NCBI GenBank assembly: GCA_964530445.1
Contig: CAZHBJ010000097.1
Span: forward strand, 1-12,707
DNA: 12,707 nucleotides
From: FEN-1297 sp964530445
GTDB taxonomy: Bacteria > Bacteroidota > Ignavibacteria > Ignavibacteriales > Ignavibacteriaceae
Reading direction: 5' to 3'
Positions within the stretch are counted from its first letter, which is position 1. Each line of letters starts with the position of its first letter. A model generated the notes under the pieces. It ran no database searches, was not told the origin of the DNA, and saw only the letters and a program-made list of their open reading frames with translations. Shown here one piece after another: positions 1-7,808 of this stretch. A program made the translations under genes and the position numbers.

Positions 1-1240
1 CTCTTAAAATGTCAAGCTTGTCCGTAGTTATTTCCCCAATAATTCTTACGGCTAAACCCGGACCTGGAAACGGATGACGTTCTATAAACTCTTCGGGAAT
101 GTTTAATTCTCTGCCTACTTTTCTAACTTCATCTTTAAAAAGTTCTCTAAAAGGTTCAATTAATTTTAAATTCATTTTTTCCGGAAGCCCGCCCACATTG
201 TGGTGGGATTTAATTGTTGAAGATGATCCTTTAATTGATGTTGATTCAATTACATCAGGATAAAGAGTTCCCTGAACTAAAAACTTAACATCGTTATGTT
301 TTTCGGCTTCTTCCTCAAATACTTCGATAAACGTGTTGCCTATTATTTTTCTTTTTGCTTCCGGATCGATAATGCCGGTTAATTTATTAAGGAACCTTTC
401 AGATGCATCAATATGAATATGATTTAACTGTAATTTTTCATCAAACATTTTCCCTATTTTTTTACTTTCATACTTTCTCATCAGCCCGGTATCGATATGC
501 ACACAAATTAAATTATTGCCGACAGCTTTTTTAACAAGAACTGCAGCAACTGTTGAATCAACTCCGCCGCTTAATGCACATATTACTTTAGAACTGCCGA
601 CGGTATTTTTAATTTTTTGTATGCTTTCCTCAATAAAATTTTTCGGAGTCCAATCACCTTTACAATTACAAATGTCGAATAAAAAATGCTTTATTATCTT
701 GCCGCCCTCTTTGGTATGAACAACTTCAGGGTGAAACTGCAGGCCGTGTATTTCCAAAGCATCATTTGAGACTGCACAAATGGGAGAATGTTCCGATTGA
801 GCTGTTACTTTAAACCCTTTTGGAGGTTGAGTTAAATAATCGCCATGGCTCATCCATACAACCGAATTTTTTTCTACATCTCTAAATAAACGTGAATCAT
901 CGTTTACTGTAAGAATTGCCTTCCCGTATTCTCTATCCTTAGCTGATTTTACTTCACCCCCAAATGTTTTACATATATACTGCAACCCGTAACAAATTCC
1001 CAAGATGGGTATTCCGAGTTTTAAAATCGCATCATTAATTTTAGGTGCATCTTCATCATAAACACTCATAGGTCCGCCTGAAAGTATAATTCCGGCCGGA
1101 TTTAACTTTTTAACTTCTTCCAAGGTGATTTTATCCGAATGGATTTCGGAATAAACCTGCGATTCCCTCACTCTTCTGGCAATAAGTTGAGTGTATTGTG
1201 AGCCAAAATCAATTATTAAAATATTATCCGTTGTGTGCAT
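1..1240 (-). CDS. guaA: GMP synthase (glutamine-hydrolysing), partial, C-terminal part cut by window edge
   Basis: Converts XMP to GMP using glutamine and ATP, the last step of guanine nucleotide synthesis in the cytoplasm. I read it from an ATG at 1240 to the window edge, 413 codons without a stop. The N-terminal class I glutamine amidotransferase domain shows the nucleophile Cys83 in GICYGLQ and the His170/Glu172 pair in FHPEV. The ATP pyrophosphatase domain follows with the P-loop SGGVDS at residues 224-229, and FPGPGLAVR lies close to the left edge. The family is usually about 510-525 residues, so roughly the last 100, including most of the dimerisation domain, lie outside the window. The start gives the expected short N-terminus before the conserved DFGSQYTQLIARR segment. 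It has no clear Shine-Dalgarno. A terminator of the upstream operon ends only about 45 bp before it, so guaA is probably transcribed from its own promoter. Confidence 0.97.
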   Translation of the reverse strand, partial: MHTTDNILIIDFGSQYTQLIARRVRESQVYSEIHSDKITLEEVKKLNPAGIILSGGPMSVYDEDAPKINDAILKLGIPILGICYGLQYICKTFGGEVKSAKDREYGKAILTVNDDSRLFRDVEKNSVVWMSHGDYLTQPPKGFKVTAQSEHSPICAVSNDALEIHGLQFHPEVVHTKEGGKIIKHFLFDICNCKGDWTPKNFIEESIQKIKNTVGSSKVICALSGGVDSTVAAVLVKKAVGNNLICVHIDTGLMRKYESKKIGKMFDEKLQLNHIHIDASERFLNKLTGIIDPEAKRKIIGNTFIEVFEEEAEKHNDVKFLVQGTLYPDVIESTSIKGSSSTIKSHHNVGGLPEKMNLKLIEPFRELFKDEVRKVGRELNIPEEFIERHPFPGPGLAVRIIGEITTDKLDILR

Positions 1241-1283
1241 TAATAATCATCATAAAATTTTTAAGCATTACAGCAGTTAATTT

Positions 1284-1320
1284 AAAAAAATATGACAAAA
1301 CCCACTGAGTGATTTTGTCA
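1284..1320 (-). terminator. Rho-independent terminator after gcvH
   Basis: Inverted repeat with arms TGACAAAA (1293-1300) and TTTTGTCA (1313-1320), partly extendable inward through CACT/AGTG. On the minus strand it is followed within two bases by a run of seven T (1284-1290). It lies 74 bp beyond the gcvH stop and should end the efp-accB-accC-gcvH transcript before guaA. Confidence 0.75.
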
Positions 1321-1393
1321 AATAAATAAATTACTAATAAACATTTAAGATATCTAAAAACTGCCGAAACAAATTCAAACTAACTTTAAATAA

Positions 1394-1774
1394 TTATTGA
1401 CCGATAAGCTGTTTGTAGGCTGTACTGTCCAACAAATTATTTAACTCTCCCAAATCTTTTATTTCAATTTTTACCATCCACCCCTGTCCATAAGAATCGC
1501 TGTTAACAACTTCCGGAGAATCGGCAAGCCCCTTGTTAATTTCTATTATTTTCCCGCTGCAGGGCGCATATAAATCACTCACGGTTTTAACGGCTTCAAT
1601 TGAACCGAAAGTTTGTCCGGTAGTAATTTCAGTTAACTTCGGATCAATATCGACGAAAACAACATCGCCCAATTCACCCTGCGCATATTCTGTTATTCCT
1701 ATAGTACCTATATTTCCATCAACTAAAATCCATTCGTGATCTTTAGTATATTTTAAATTTTCAGGAAAGTCCAT
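1394..1774 (-). CDS. gcvH: Glycine cleavage system H protein
   Basis: Lipoyl-carrying shuttle protein of the glycine cleavage system; it moves the aminomethyl group between P, T and L proteins. The protein is about 126 residues, normal for the family. The lipoylation lysine is in the segment SIEAVKTVSDLYAP (Lys63 from the chosen start), and the typical N-terminal YTKDHEW motif is present. Two ATG codons are adjacent, at 1777 and 1774. The GAGG at 1780-1783 is only 2 nt from the first but 5 nt from the second, so I prefer 1774; the choice changes one residue. It is last in the operon, about 35 bp after accC, and a strong terminator follows. No gcvP, gcvT or lpd is in view. It could also serve as a lipoate carrier for other enzymes, but nothing here shows that. 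Confidence 0.95.
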   Translation of the reverse strand: MDFPENLKYTKDHEWILVDGNIGTIGITEYAQGELGDVVFVDIDPKLTEITTGQTFGSIEAVKTVSDLYAPCSGKIIEINKGLADSPEVVNSDSYGQGWMVKIEIKDLGELNNLLDSTAYKQLIGQ

Positions 1775-1809
1775 CATTACCTCAGTAAATAAATTTTAAT
1801 AATAATATT

Positions 1810-3147
1810 TTATGAATAGACAAAATGTTCAAGGAATCCCGTATCGAAATTCCCGCTTAAGAATCTAGCATCTTCAAGTACTTTAAGATGAAAAGGAATT
1901 GTTGTTTTTATTCCTTCGATTACAAATTCTTCCAAAGCTCTTCTGCCTCTTGCAACAGCATGCTCTCTATTTTTCCCCCAGACAATTAATTTAGCAACTA
2001 AAGAATCGTAATATGGAGGAATAGAATAAGATGTATAAATATGAGTGTCTACTCTAACCCCAAATCCTCCTGGAAAATGAAGAGAGTGAATTTTACCGGG
2101 GGACGGTCTAAAGTTTAATTCGGGGTCCTCGGCATTTATTCTAAACTCCATACTATGCCCGACGGGGTTTTGCGGCAGTGTATCTACCTTTTCACCTGCA
2201 GCAACTAGTATTTGCTGCCTAACTAAATCTACACTATAAACCCATTCCGTAACAGGATGTTCAACCTGAATACGAGTATTCATTTCCATGAAATAAAAGT
2301 TTTTATGTTTATCGACAAGAAACTCGATCGTTCCGGCACCTTCATAATTTACGGAGTGTGCGCCAAGGACTGCAGTTTCGCCCATCTTCTCTCTTAGCGC
2401 CTGATCTAAAACAGGCGAAGGAGATTCTTCAATTAATTTCTGATGTCTTCTTTGAACCGAGCAATCTCTTTCACCATAATGATAAACATTGCCGAACATA
2501 TCTCCCAATACCTGAATTTCCACGTGTCTCGGGTTTTCAATAAATTTTTCTATATAAACTTCCCCATTACCGAAAGCAGATTCAGCTTCAACTTTTGCTG
2601 TTTGAAAAGATTTATCAAAATCTTTCTGTTCCCAAACAATACGCATACCTTTACCGCCGCCCCCGGCAGATGCTTTAATAATTACAGGGTAACCGATTTC
2701 AGCGGCAACCTTTTTCCCTTCATCAACATCATTTACAACTCCATCGCTTCCGGGAATAACAGGAACCCCGTTTTTCCGCATTGTATCTTTTGCAAAGGAT
2801 TTATCACCCATTGCACTTATCATTTTGGGAGAAGGACCAATAAATTTGATATCGGATTCAGCGCATATTTCCGAAAAGTTCGCATTCTCTGCAAGAAAGC
2901 CATAACCGGGATGAATTGCATCCGCACCTGTAATTTGTGCTGCCGAAATTATTGAAGGAATTTTTAAATAGCTGTCTTTTCCGACAGGCGGTCCTATACA
3001 AACAGCCTCGTCTGCAAATGTAACGTGAAGCGAATCTTTGTCGGCCTCCGAATACACTGCAACTGTTTTTATGCCGAGTTCTTTACAAGTACGAATGATT
3101 CTTAATGCAATTTCACCGCGGTTAGCGATAAGTATTTTCTTAAACAA
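1810..3147 (-). CDS. accC: Acetyl-CoA carboxylase biotin carboxylase subunit
   Basis: Carboxylates the biotin on AccB using ATP and bicarbonate, the first half-reaction of malonyl-CoA synthesis. 445 residues, the usual length of a free-standing subunit. Visible landmarks are the N-terminal ANRGEIALRI segment, ATP-binding Lys158, the glycine-rich loop GGGGKGMR at 162-169, HQK at 235-237, Glu275 and Glu288 (metal ligands), and MNTRIQVEHP containing Arg292 and Glu296 of the active site. The start codon is TTG (3145-3147), preceded by GAGGAG at 3151-3156. The resulting N-terminus MFKKILIANRGE aligns with where this family normally begins, so the TTG start is credible. It follows accB by 27 bp. 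No biotin or carboxyltransferase domain is fused, so the carboxyltransferase subunits must be encoded elsewhere. A role in another acyl-CoA carboxylase cannot be excluded, but the accB neighbour favours AccC. Confidence 0.97.
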   Translation of the reverse strand: MFKKILIANRGEIALRIIRTCKELGIKTVAVYSEADKDSLHVTFADEAVCIGPPVGKDSYLKIPSIISAAQITGADAIHPGYGFLAENANFSEICAESDIKFIGPSPKMISAMGDKSFAKDTMRKNGVPVIPGSDGVVNDVDEGKKVAAEIGYPVIIKASAGGGGKGMRIVWEQKDFDKSFQTAKVEAESAFGNGEVYIEKFIENPRHVEIQVLGDMFGNVYHYGERDCSVQRRHQKLIEESPSPVLDQALREKMGETAVLGAHSVNYEGAGTIEFLVDKHKNFYFMEMNTRIQVEHPVTEWVYSVDLVRQQILVAAGEKVDTLPQNPVGHSMEFRINAEDPELNFRPSPGKIHSLHFPGGFGVRVDTHIYTSYSIPPYYDSLVAKLIVWGKNREHAVARGRRALEEFVIEGIKTTIPFHLKVLEDARFLSGNFDTGFLEHFVYS

Positions 3148-3174
3148 TATCTCCTCGAAAATATTAGATATGTA

Positions 3175-3645
3175 TCAGCTTTTCTGAATTAAAAATAGAG
3201 GCTGATTATATTCAACCGGTCTGCCGTTTTCCACAAGAATCTTAACAATCTTTCCGCTTACATCGGATTCAATTTCGTTCATTAATTTCATAGCTTCAAT
3301 AATACATAAAACCGAACCCTGGGATACCGTATCTCCTACTTGAGCATAAGGATCGGCATCCGGTGCCGGCGCTCTATAAAATGTACCCACTATAGGTGAT
3401 CTAACTTCATGCTGATCGGAATTTTGTTCAGGTGATACGTCTACTTTTTCTTCCGAAACAGGTTTAGGGGCTGCTTCTGCGGCAGCCGGAGAATTTCCGA
3501 TAATTACTTGAGGCTGGCCCTCTGTTTTAAAGCTCCTAATTTTTTTTGCAACTTTTATCCTAAGGCCATTTTCTTCAACTTCCAGGTCCGTCACTTCGCT
3601 TGTGTCCACAATTTTAACAAGCTTTTTAATGAGGTTTAAATCCAT
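3175..3645 (-). CDS. accB: Biotin carboxyl carrier protein of acetyl-CoA carboxylase
   Basis: Carries the biotin that shuttles CO2 between AccC and the carboxyltransferase. 156 residues, the standard size. The N-terminal 1-40 is a helix and strand region typical of AccB. Residues about 45-82 form an Ala/Pro/Glu/Ser-rich flexible linker. The C-terminal biotinyl domain from about 82 includes VGTFYRAPAPDADPY, the region of the thumb loop, and the biotinylation motif EAMKLMNEIE with Lys120. ATG start at 3645. Only a weak AGGA-type ribosome site lies between the efp stop and this start, 14 bp apart, so translation is probably coupled to efp. Co-transcription with accC is expected and 27 bp separate the two genes. 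Confidence 0.97.
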   Translation of the reverse strand: MDLNLIKKLVKIVDTSEVTDLEVEENGLRIKVAKKIRSFKTEGQPQVIIGNSPAAAEAAPKPVSEEKVDVSPEQNSDQHEVRSPIVGTFYRAPAPDADPYAQVGDTVSQGSVLCIIEAMKLMNEIESDVSGKIVKILVENGRPVEYNQPLFLIQKS

Positions 3646-3659
3646 TTGATTTTCCTATT

Positions 3660-4223
3660 TTAAGATTTCACTCTCTCTACATATCCCCCTGTTCTTGTAT
3701 CTACTTTTAAAATATCATCTACATTTATAAATAAGGGAACATTAATAGTTGCTCCGGTTTCTAGTTTGGCAGGTTTATTTGCGCCGGTTGCAGTGTCGCC
3801 TCTAAAGCCGGGTTCGGTTTCGATAACTTTTAAAGTTACAAAAATCGGAATTTCCACATTGATTATTTCGGTTCCGTTAAAAAGCATATCTACTTCTTCA
3901 CTTTCCTTTAAATAACCAACTCCATCGCCGAAATATTCTACGGGAACATTAATCTGTTCAAAAGTATCGTTATCCATACAAACCAAAAAATCGCCGTCTC
4001 TATAAAGATATTGATATTTTCTTCTATCAACTCTTACAATTTCTATACTTTCCCCTGCACGGAATGTATTATCCAGCACTTTACCGTTTTTAAGATTCTT
4101 AAGTGTGCTTCTTACAAATGCACCGCCTTTGCCTGGTTTTACATGCTGAAATTCTACAATTGAATAAAGATCATTTTTAAATTTAATTATTAATCCGTTT
4201 CTGAAATCTGAAGTGTCTGCCAT
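3660..4223 (-). CDS. efp: Translation elongation factor P
   Basis: EF-P binds between the P and E sites of the ribosome and relieves stalling at polyproline stretches. 187 residues, full family length, with an N-terminal KOW-like domain followed by two OB-like domains. The exposed loop VKPGKGGAFVR places a lysine, Lys32, at the position that carries the post-translational modification in many bacteria; this is a lysine-type rather than arginine-type EF-P. No modification enzyme (EpmA, EarP or YmfI type) is in the window. The ATG at 4223 has an AT-rich leader without a Shine-Dalgarno. First gene of the operon with accB, accC and gcvH. The pairing of efp with accB/accC is common in bacteria and supports the call. 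Confidence 0.97.
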   Translation of the reverse strand: MADTSDFRNGLIIKFKNDLYSIVEFQHVKPGKGGAFVRSTLKNLKNGKVLDNTFRAGESIEIVRVDRRKYQYLYRDGDFLVCMDNDTFEQINVPVEYFGDGVGYLKESEEVDMLFNGTEIINVEIPIFVTLKVIETEPGFRGDTATGANKPAKLETGATINVPLFINVDDILKVDTRTGGYVERVKS

Positions 4224-4497
4224 AAAAAGTGAAATTAATTATGAATAAATAGACCAAAAAAATATAGATATAAGGTTTGAAAGTCAAGAAATGAATTTAC
4301 ACGAATTTCTACAATTTTTAATTATTAATGAAGAGTTTTGGTCATTTTTTGTTTGTTTTTATAAAAAATACGTTAAATCACAAATTCAGTGTAATTCCTC
4401 AATTATAATATAATAAGCATCAATGCAGCATGAAAATTATAATTAAATAAAAAGTTTTTGTCTTTTCTTATAATTCAAATTCAATAATTAGTCAAAC
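4224..4497. other. Intergenic AT-rich region between efp and the FG-GAP gene
   Basis: Very AT-rich stretch between the efp start and the terminator of the FG-GAP gene. Apart from the promoter candidate at its efp end I see no open reading frame with recognisable content and no convincing hairpin. It separates two independently terminated units. Confidence 0.6.
4259..4287 (-). promoter_or_regulatory. Candidate promoter of efp-accB-accC-gcvH
   Basis: On the minus strand TTGACT (4282-4287) is separated by 17 nt from TATTTT (4259-4264), close to a sigma70-type consensus. The start of transcription would lie near 4252, giving a leader of about 30 nt before the efp ATG. The -10 area (TATTTTTTGG) also resembles the TAnnTTTG element of Bacteroidota promoters, so either sigma style is possible. 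Confidence 0.45.
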
Positions 4498-4527
4498 AAA
4501 AAAGCCGCAGGTTTTATACTGCGGCTT
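4498..4527 (-). terminator. Rho-independent terminator after the FG-GAP T9SS gene
   Basis: Perfect 9-bp stem AAGCCGCAG (4502-4510) / CTGCGGCTT (4519-4527) with an 8-nt loop. On the minus strand the stem runs directly into six T (4498-4503). It is the most GC-rich patch in an AT-rich spacer and sits 27 bp past the stop codon. Confidence 0.9.
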
Positions 4528-4553
4528 GAACTTAATAGAAATTATTCAGTTTA

Positions 4554-6407
4554 TTACTTAAGCAAAGTCATCTTTATGCTTTTTGTAAAATTACCGAATT
4601 TCATCTGACAGATATAATTTCCGCTTGCAACTTTTTGTCCGAAATTATTCGTTCCGTCCCACGTAATTTTGTGATTACCTTTGGCAAAGTTTTCGTTATC
4701 AATTAAAGTTTTTACTACCCTTCCGGTAATGTCATATACTTTCATAGAAATTTGTTTAGAAAGAGGTAAGTAAAAACCTATAGTTGTTGTCGGGTTGAAA
4801 GGATTCGGATAATTCTGATTCAACTTATAATCAGTCGGAGTAACAAATACAAGATTTTCGGCTTTTATACCCATAGCTCCTTGAGATTCCAGAATACGTC
4901 CATACCATATTTTCGGATTTGGTATTTTACCGGTTGAATCCTGTATAAATTTGCCCTGGCCTGTATCATAGTGTTGCCAGACAAGGCTAATACTATCAAC
5001 GAGCCCCTGGTAAGGAACTAATATATCGGGTTTTCCATCTCCGTTAAAGTCCATGTTCTCTGCAAAAATTTTGGAAGCAAAAGGTTTATTTAAAGTTTTC
5101 GCAGTATCCACAGTTCCCATTGAGTCATTGTATGTAATAGTAGAATAAACATCAGGCTCCCCAGCATATAATATGGAAGATTTCCAATTATTCGGATCGG
5201 TTTTATCACCACCTAAGTAATCAAGTTCAATAACATCTGCGGGAGTTGTAGAACCAAAGTACAATTCCTTTTGCCCGTCATTATTCATATCTGCCCAATC
5301 GCCGCCAAAAAGTACTGCACCGAAACCTTTGTTACCGGCAAGCTCTTTTGCAGGCGATACAGGTGCTATTAATGAAACATCACTAGAGTCAATTTTAGAA
5401 AGATCGTTCCCTTTTGGATAATCAATCATATAAATTGTTCCGTTATGCGGATCATCAGTACTAGAAGAAGCATAAACAGGTAAGTATACTTCATCAACGC
5501 CATCATTATCAATATCGGTTACTATACCCCCAAGTAAAGCACAACCATCCACATCCATTAAGTGCATATATGCTCCTGAAGTAGTTGTATCAGGTATTGC
5601 AAAAGTGCCGGGACCTGTTACACGAACCGGGAAAGCATTAACAGAATTATAAGAATGTACTATAATATTGTTTTTACCACTTCCATTAAAGTCACCTACA
5701 AAAGCTTCTATAGGCTGACCGCCGCCAAGTGATGATGCAACCGGAATTGAATAGTCTAAGTTAAAATGAGAAAACCCAGGATTATTAGTACTCCAGCTGC
5801 CTGATGCACTTATAACCGCTAAGAAAAGTCTGTTTGCCGTATTATTATTATTCCAAACCGTTACCAACTCTTGTTTTCCATTTCCATACAGATCACCAAT
5901 CCACATAGCTTCAATCCTATTGGCTTCTGCAGAAGGTAAACCTTGGCATGTTTTATCATTAATAATTTGTGAATAAGATGTCCCGAAATTACCGCTTCCT
6001 TTAACACCGTCCCACTCATATACATAAATACCATTATGCGTTGGAAAATATATTTCCTGTTTTCCATCACCGTCCAGGTCACCAACACGAACACAACGGG
6101 GCGAATCACCGCCGGCAATATCTGCTGCTTGAACAGGTGAAGACCAAACCATTGCAACCGAATCCTGGCTTACGGATTCAAACACATGCACTCTTCCACC
6201 CCTGGTGTAATCAGTCATAATTAATTCAGGTTTTCCATTACCATCAATATCAGGGGCAACCCAAGAACCTCTGGCAGAAGATCCAGGATCTTGATAAAGA
6301 GTTGTATCTGTTGATACTTTAGACATTTCAGCAATAACTTTAACCTGAGAATAAGAAACCGTTGCCCCAATTATTACTCCAAGAAACAGTAAATAAAGTT
6401 TCTTCAT
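4554..6407 (-). CDS. Secreted FG-GAP/VCBS repeat protein with T9SS type A C-terminal sorting domain
   Basis: Predicted surface or secreted protein of 617 residues; function unknown. Residues 1-20 form a Sec signal peptide, with likely cleavage at SYS-Q. At least seven FG-GAP/VCBS-type units with Ca-binding-like DxDGDG loops are seen near residues 53-66, 110-121, 172-183, 239-250, 298-310, 373-383 and 453-465, consistent with a beta-propeller. From about 529 the sequence LNQNYPNPFNPTTTIGFYLP begins the sorting domain, which ends in a basic KSIKMTLLK tail, as expected for cargo of the type IX secretion system. This style of sorting domain is typical of Ignavibacteria and relatives. ATG at 6407 with a good AAGGAG at 6414-6419. 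It follows the TPR gene by 43 bp, with a weak hairpin between. Such propellers often bind carbohydrate or protein ligands, but no catalytic domain is visible. Confidence 0.9.
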   Translation of the reverse strand: MKKLYLLFLGVIIGATVSYSQVKVIAEMSKVSTDTTLYQDPGSSARGSWVAPDIDGNGKPELIMTDYTRGGRVHVFESVSQDSVAMVWSSPVQAADIAGGDSPRCVRVGDLDGDGKQEIYFPTHNGIYVYEWDGVKGSGNFGTSYSQIINDKTCQGLPSAEANRIEAMWIGDLYGNGKQELVTVWNNNNTANRLFLAVISASGSWSTNNPGFSHFNLDYSIPVASSLGGGQPIEAFVGDFNGSGKNNIIVHSYNSVNAFPVRVTGPGTFAIPDTTTSGAYMHLMDVDGCALLGGIVTDIDNDGVDEVYLPVYASSSTDDPHNGTIYMIDYPKGNDLSKIDSSDVSLIAPVSPAKELAGNKGFGAVLFGGDWADMNNDGQKELYFGSTTPADVIELDYLGGDKTDPNNWKSSILYAGEPDVYSTITYNDSMGTVDTAKTLNKPFASKIFAENMDFNGDGKPDILVPYQGLVDSISLVWQHYDTGQGKFIQDSTGKIPNPKIWYGRILESQGAMGIKAENLVFVTPTDYKLNQNYPNPFNPTTTIGFYLPLSKQISMKVYDITGRVVKTLIDNENFAKGNHKITWDGTNNFGQKVASGNYICQMKFGNFTKSIKMTLLK

Positions 6408-6429
6408 ATTTTACTCCTTTTTTTGTTTG

Positions 6430-6450
6430 AAAAATATTGACAGGGTCAAT
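6430..6450 (-). terminator. Weak hairpin between TPR gene and FG-GAP gene
   Basis: ATTGAC (6436-6441) and GTCAAT (6445-6450) can pair around a 3-nt loop directly after the TPR stop codon. On the minus strand the hairpin is followed by ATTTTTC. The stem is short and AT-rich, so it may only attenuate readthrough into the FG-GAP gene. Confidence 0.3.
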
Positions 6451-7137
6451 TTAATCAACCTGAGCTAGGTATTGGTTAACTTGTCTAGCTTCAGGCGAGG
6501 TATCATAATCTTTTTTTATTTTTTCCAAAGCGTTTTTCGCCTCGTTTTTTTCGTTTGCAGCCAAATAATTAATTCCTGCCCGGAGCAGGTAATCCGCATT
6601 AAGAACATTATCCGAAGAAACACGTGATGCCTTAATATATAAATCCGCAGCTTTATTATATTCTTTTTTATCTGCATAATAACCTGCCTGTCCCGCATAA
6701 GAAGCTGCTTCGTACATACTGATACTGCCGTCGTAGTCTTTATAGTATTTAAAAGCCAGATCTAATTTCCCCAATCGGTTGTAAGAGTTTGCCAAATATA
6801 TTTTAGCTGTCTCGCCGTTTTCAGTACTTCCGTATTGATCCACAATTTTCTTGAGCCCGATAACATTTGTTCCTGCCTGTCCTTCAATTGCTTCCAAGTA
6901 TGCACCGTTATCATAATAATTCATAACAGCTGCAAGCTGAATTGCTGCGGCTTTGTTTTCCTGATTATTATGATTGACATACCAAATTGCGGCAAGAATA
7001 ACAATGACAAGAACACCTGCATAAGTAAATACTTGAGATTTATTATCATCAAAATAACCGTATGCTTTATAATAAAGTTCTACAAGCTTATCTTCTTTTA
7101 TAGCTTTTTTCGAAAGTTTTTTCTTTTTAGTCAGCAT
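6451..7137 (-). CDS. Membrane-anchored tetratricopeptide repeat protein (YfgM/TPR_21-like)
   Basis: 228-residue protein with a basic, lysine-rich N-terminal cytoplasmic segment (1-35), one transmembrane helix at about 37-55 and a periplasmic domain made of TPR-like helices. Repeat-like helices are visible near 106-134 (TAKIYLANSYNRLGKLDLAFKY), 142-170 and 180-205. This architecture resembles the YfgM/TPR_21 family, which in enterobacteria works as a periplasmic adaptor near the SecYEG translocon. I cannot assign that role here from sequence alone. The ATG at 7137 has a GGAG 12 nt upstream, a long spacing. No alternative start exists nearby in frame. It lies 43 bp upstream of the secreted FG-GAP gene, so the two may be co-transcribed. 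Confidence 0.8.
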   Translation of the reverse strand: MLTKKKKLSKKAIKEDKLVELYYKAYGYFDDNKSQVFTYAGVLVIVILAAIWYVNHNNQENKAAAIQLAAVMNYYDNGAYLEAIEGQAGTNVIGLKKIVDQYGSTENGETAKIYLANSYNRLGKLDLAFKYYKDYDGSISMYEAASYAGQAGYYADKKEYNKAADLYIKASRVSSDNVLNADYLLRAGINYLAANEKNEAKNALEKIKKDYDTSPEARQVNQYLAQVD

Positions 7138-7161
7138 TAAAGTCGAATTCTCCTTTTTTAA

Positions 7162-7167
7162 ATTATA
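7162..7167 (-). promoter_or_regulatory. Candidate -10 element upstream of the TPR gene
   Basis: A perfect TATAAT on the minus strand, 24 bp before the TPR start codon. No good -35 is seen 16-18 nt upstream (the hexamer there is CACTTT), so this is only a candidate. Confidence 0.3.
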
Positions 7168-7263
7168 CTTCCTATTAAATTTTTAAAGTGTAGCAAAATT
7201 AATTACGAAATTAATAATAATATTTCAATTTCCAATTTTATTTCAAATTAAAAAAGCCAATTG

Positions 7264-7337
7264 TGCGCCCAGAAGGACTTGAACCCTCAGCCTTCGGAAC
7301 CGGAATCCGACGTTCTATCCAGTTGAACTATGGGCGC
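7264..7337 (-). tRNA. tRNA-Arg (anticodon CCG)
   Basis: Complete 74-nt cloverleaf. The acceptor stem is GCGCCCA (7331-7337) with TGGGCGC (7265-7271), and the discriminator is A. The anticodon stem TCGGA/TCCGA encloses a 7-nt loop TTCCGGT, which places CCG at positions 34-36, reading the arginine codon CGG. The T arm is GAGGG/CCTTC with loop TTCAAGT. The CCA end is not encoded (CAA follows the discriminator), so it must be added by nucleotidyltransferase. It stands alone between protein genes, and I found no repeat of its 3' end that would mark an integrated element. Confidence 0.95.
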
Positions 7338-7593
7338 AATGCTAAAATTCACTGTTTTCAAAACTTTTAAGGTGCAAAGTTAATAAAAATTTTTTCTTAA
7401 AACATACGGTTACTACTTAAGCAATATTATTTAATTATTATTCCCTTTTTACATAAAAAGTAAAAAAAAGGAATATAATAGTTTTTCTTATAATTTTGGA
7501 ATTATACTCGATTAAATTTAATAGAGGGGAAAAAACTTTATTACTGAAAAAATTAGATTTTTAAAATTTATGGGGACCTTATGCCCCCTAAAA
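7338..7593. other. Gene-free AT-rich spacer upstream of tRNA-Arg
   Basis: No supported gene. It holds an imperfect AT-rich inverted repeat (7437-7479) and a short GGGG/CCCC hairpin at 7572-7587 just beyond the stop of the T9SS relic. The tRNA promoter is presumably within the first 60 bp, but no clear hexamers stand out. Confidence 0.5.
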
Positions 7594-7758
7594 TCATTTA
7601 AGCAGAATCATCTTCTTAGTGGATATAAAATTTCCGACTTTTAACCGGTAAAAGTATACCCCGCTTGCCAGGTTAGATGCGTCGAAGTTAACATTGTAAG
7701 TCCTAGCTTTCTGATTTCCTTGTTATGCAAAAACTACTGTACCTTTAAAAAATGAATA
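7594..7758 (-). pseudogene. Relic of a T9SS C-terminal sorting domain
   Basis: Translating the minus strand gives an in-frame C-terminal fragment (7594-7722, 42 residues plus stop) with the core TYNVNFDASNLASGVYFYRL and the ending STKKMILLK. This is the classic end of a type IX secretion sorting domain. A TAA at 7723-7725 interrupts the frame. The next codons (GTVVFA) still resemble the usual GxEVATLV segment, and a further TAA closes the frame upstream of SPTYSFFKG. No start codon, signal peptide or passenger domain is present. It is therefore the tail of a lost secreted protein, not an intact gene. It differs from the domain of the gene at 4554-6407, so it is not a recent local duplicate. 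Confidence 0.8.
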
Positions 7759-7808
7759 TGTTGGGCTTTAATTTTCTATCATTTAATAGTTTTTTTGTGC
7801 TTAATAAT

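Noticed and set aside
1241..1393. Purine or glycine riboswitch upstream of guaA or gcvH
   Set aside because: The guaA leader is only about 45 nt after the preceding terminator, and gcvH is internal to an operon with a 32-35 bp gap. Neither leaves room for an aptamer.
2443..2955. Plus-strand open frame of 170 codons inside accC
   Set aside because: It lies entirely antisense to a clearly conserved accC, and its translation (rich in Phe, Ile, Asn and Cys) has no family features; it is a shadow of the accC codon pattern.
7264..7337. tRNA-Arg as an attachment site of an integrated element
   Set aside because: No second copy of the tRNA 3' end was found in the window, and no integrase, phage or plasmid gene is near.
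7437..7479. AT-rich imperfect hairpin upstream of the tRNA
   Set aside because: The arms are mainly A and T runs with gaps; there is no T-run and no gene to terminate next to it.
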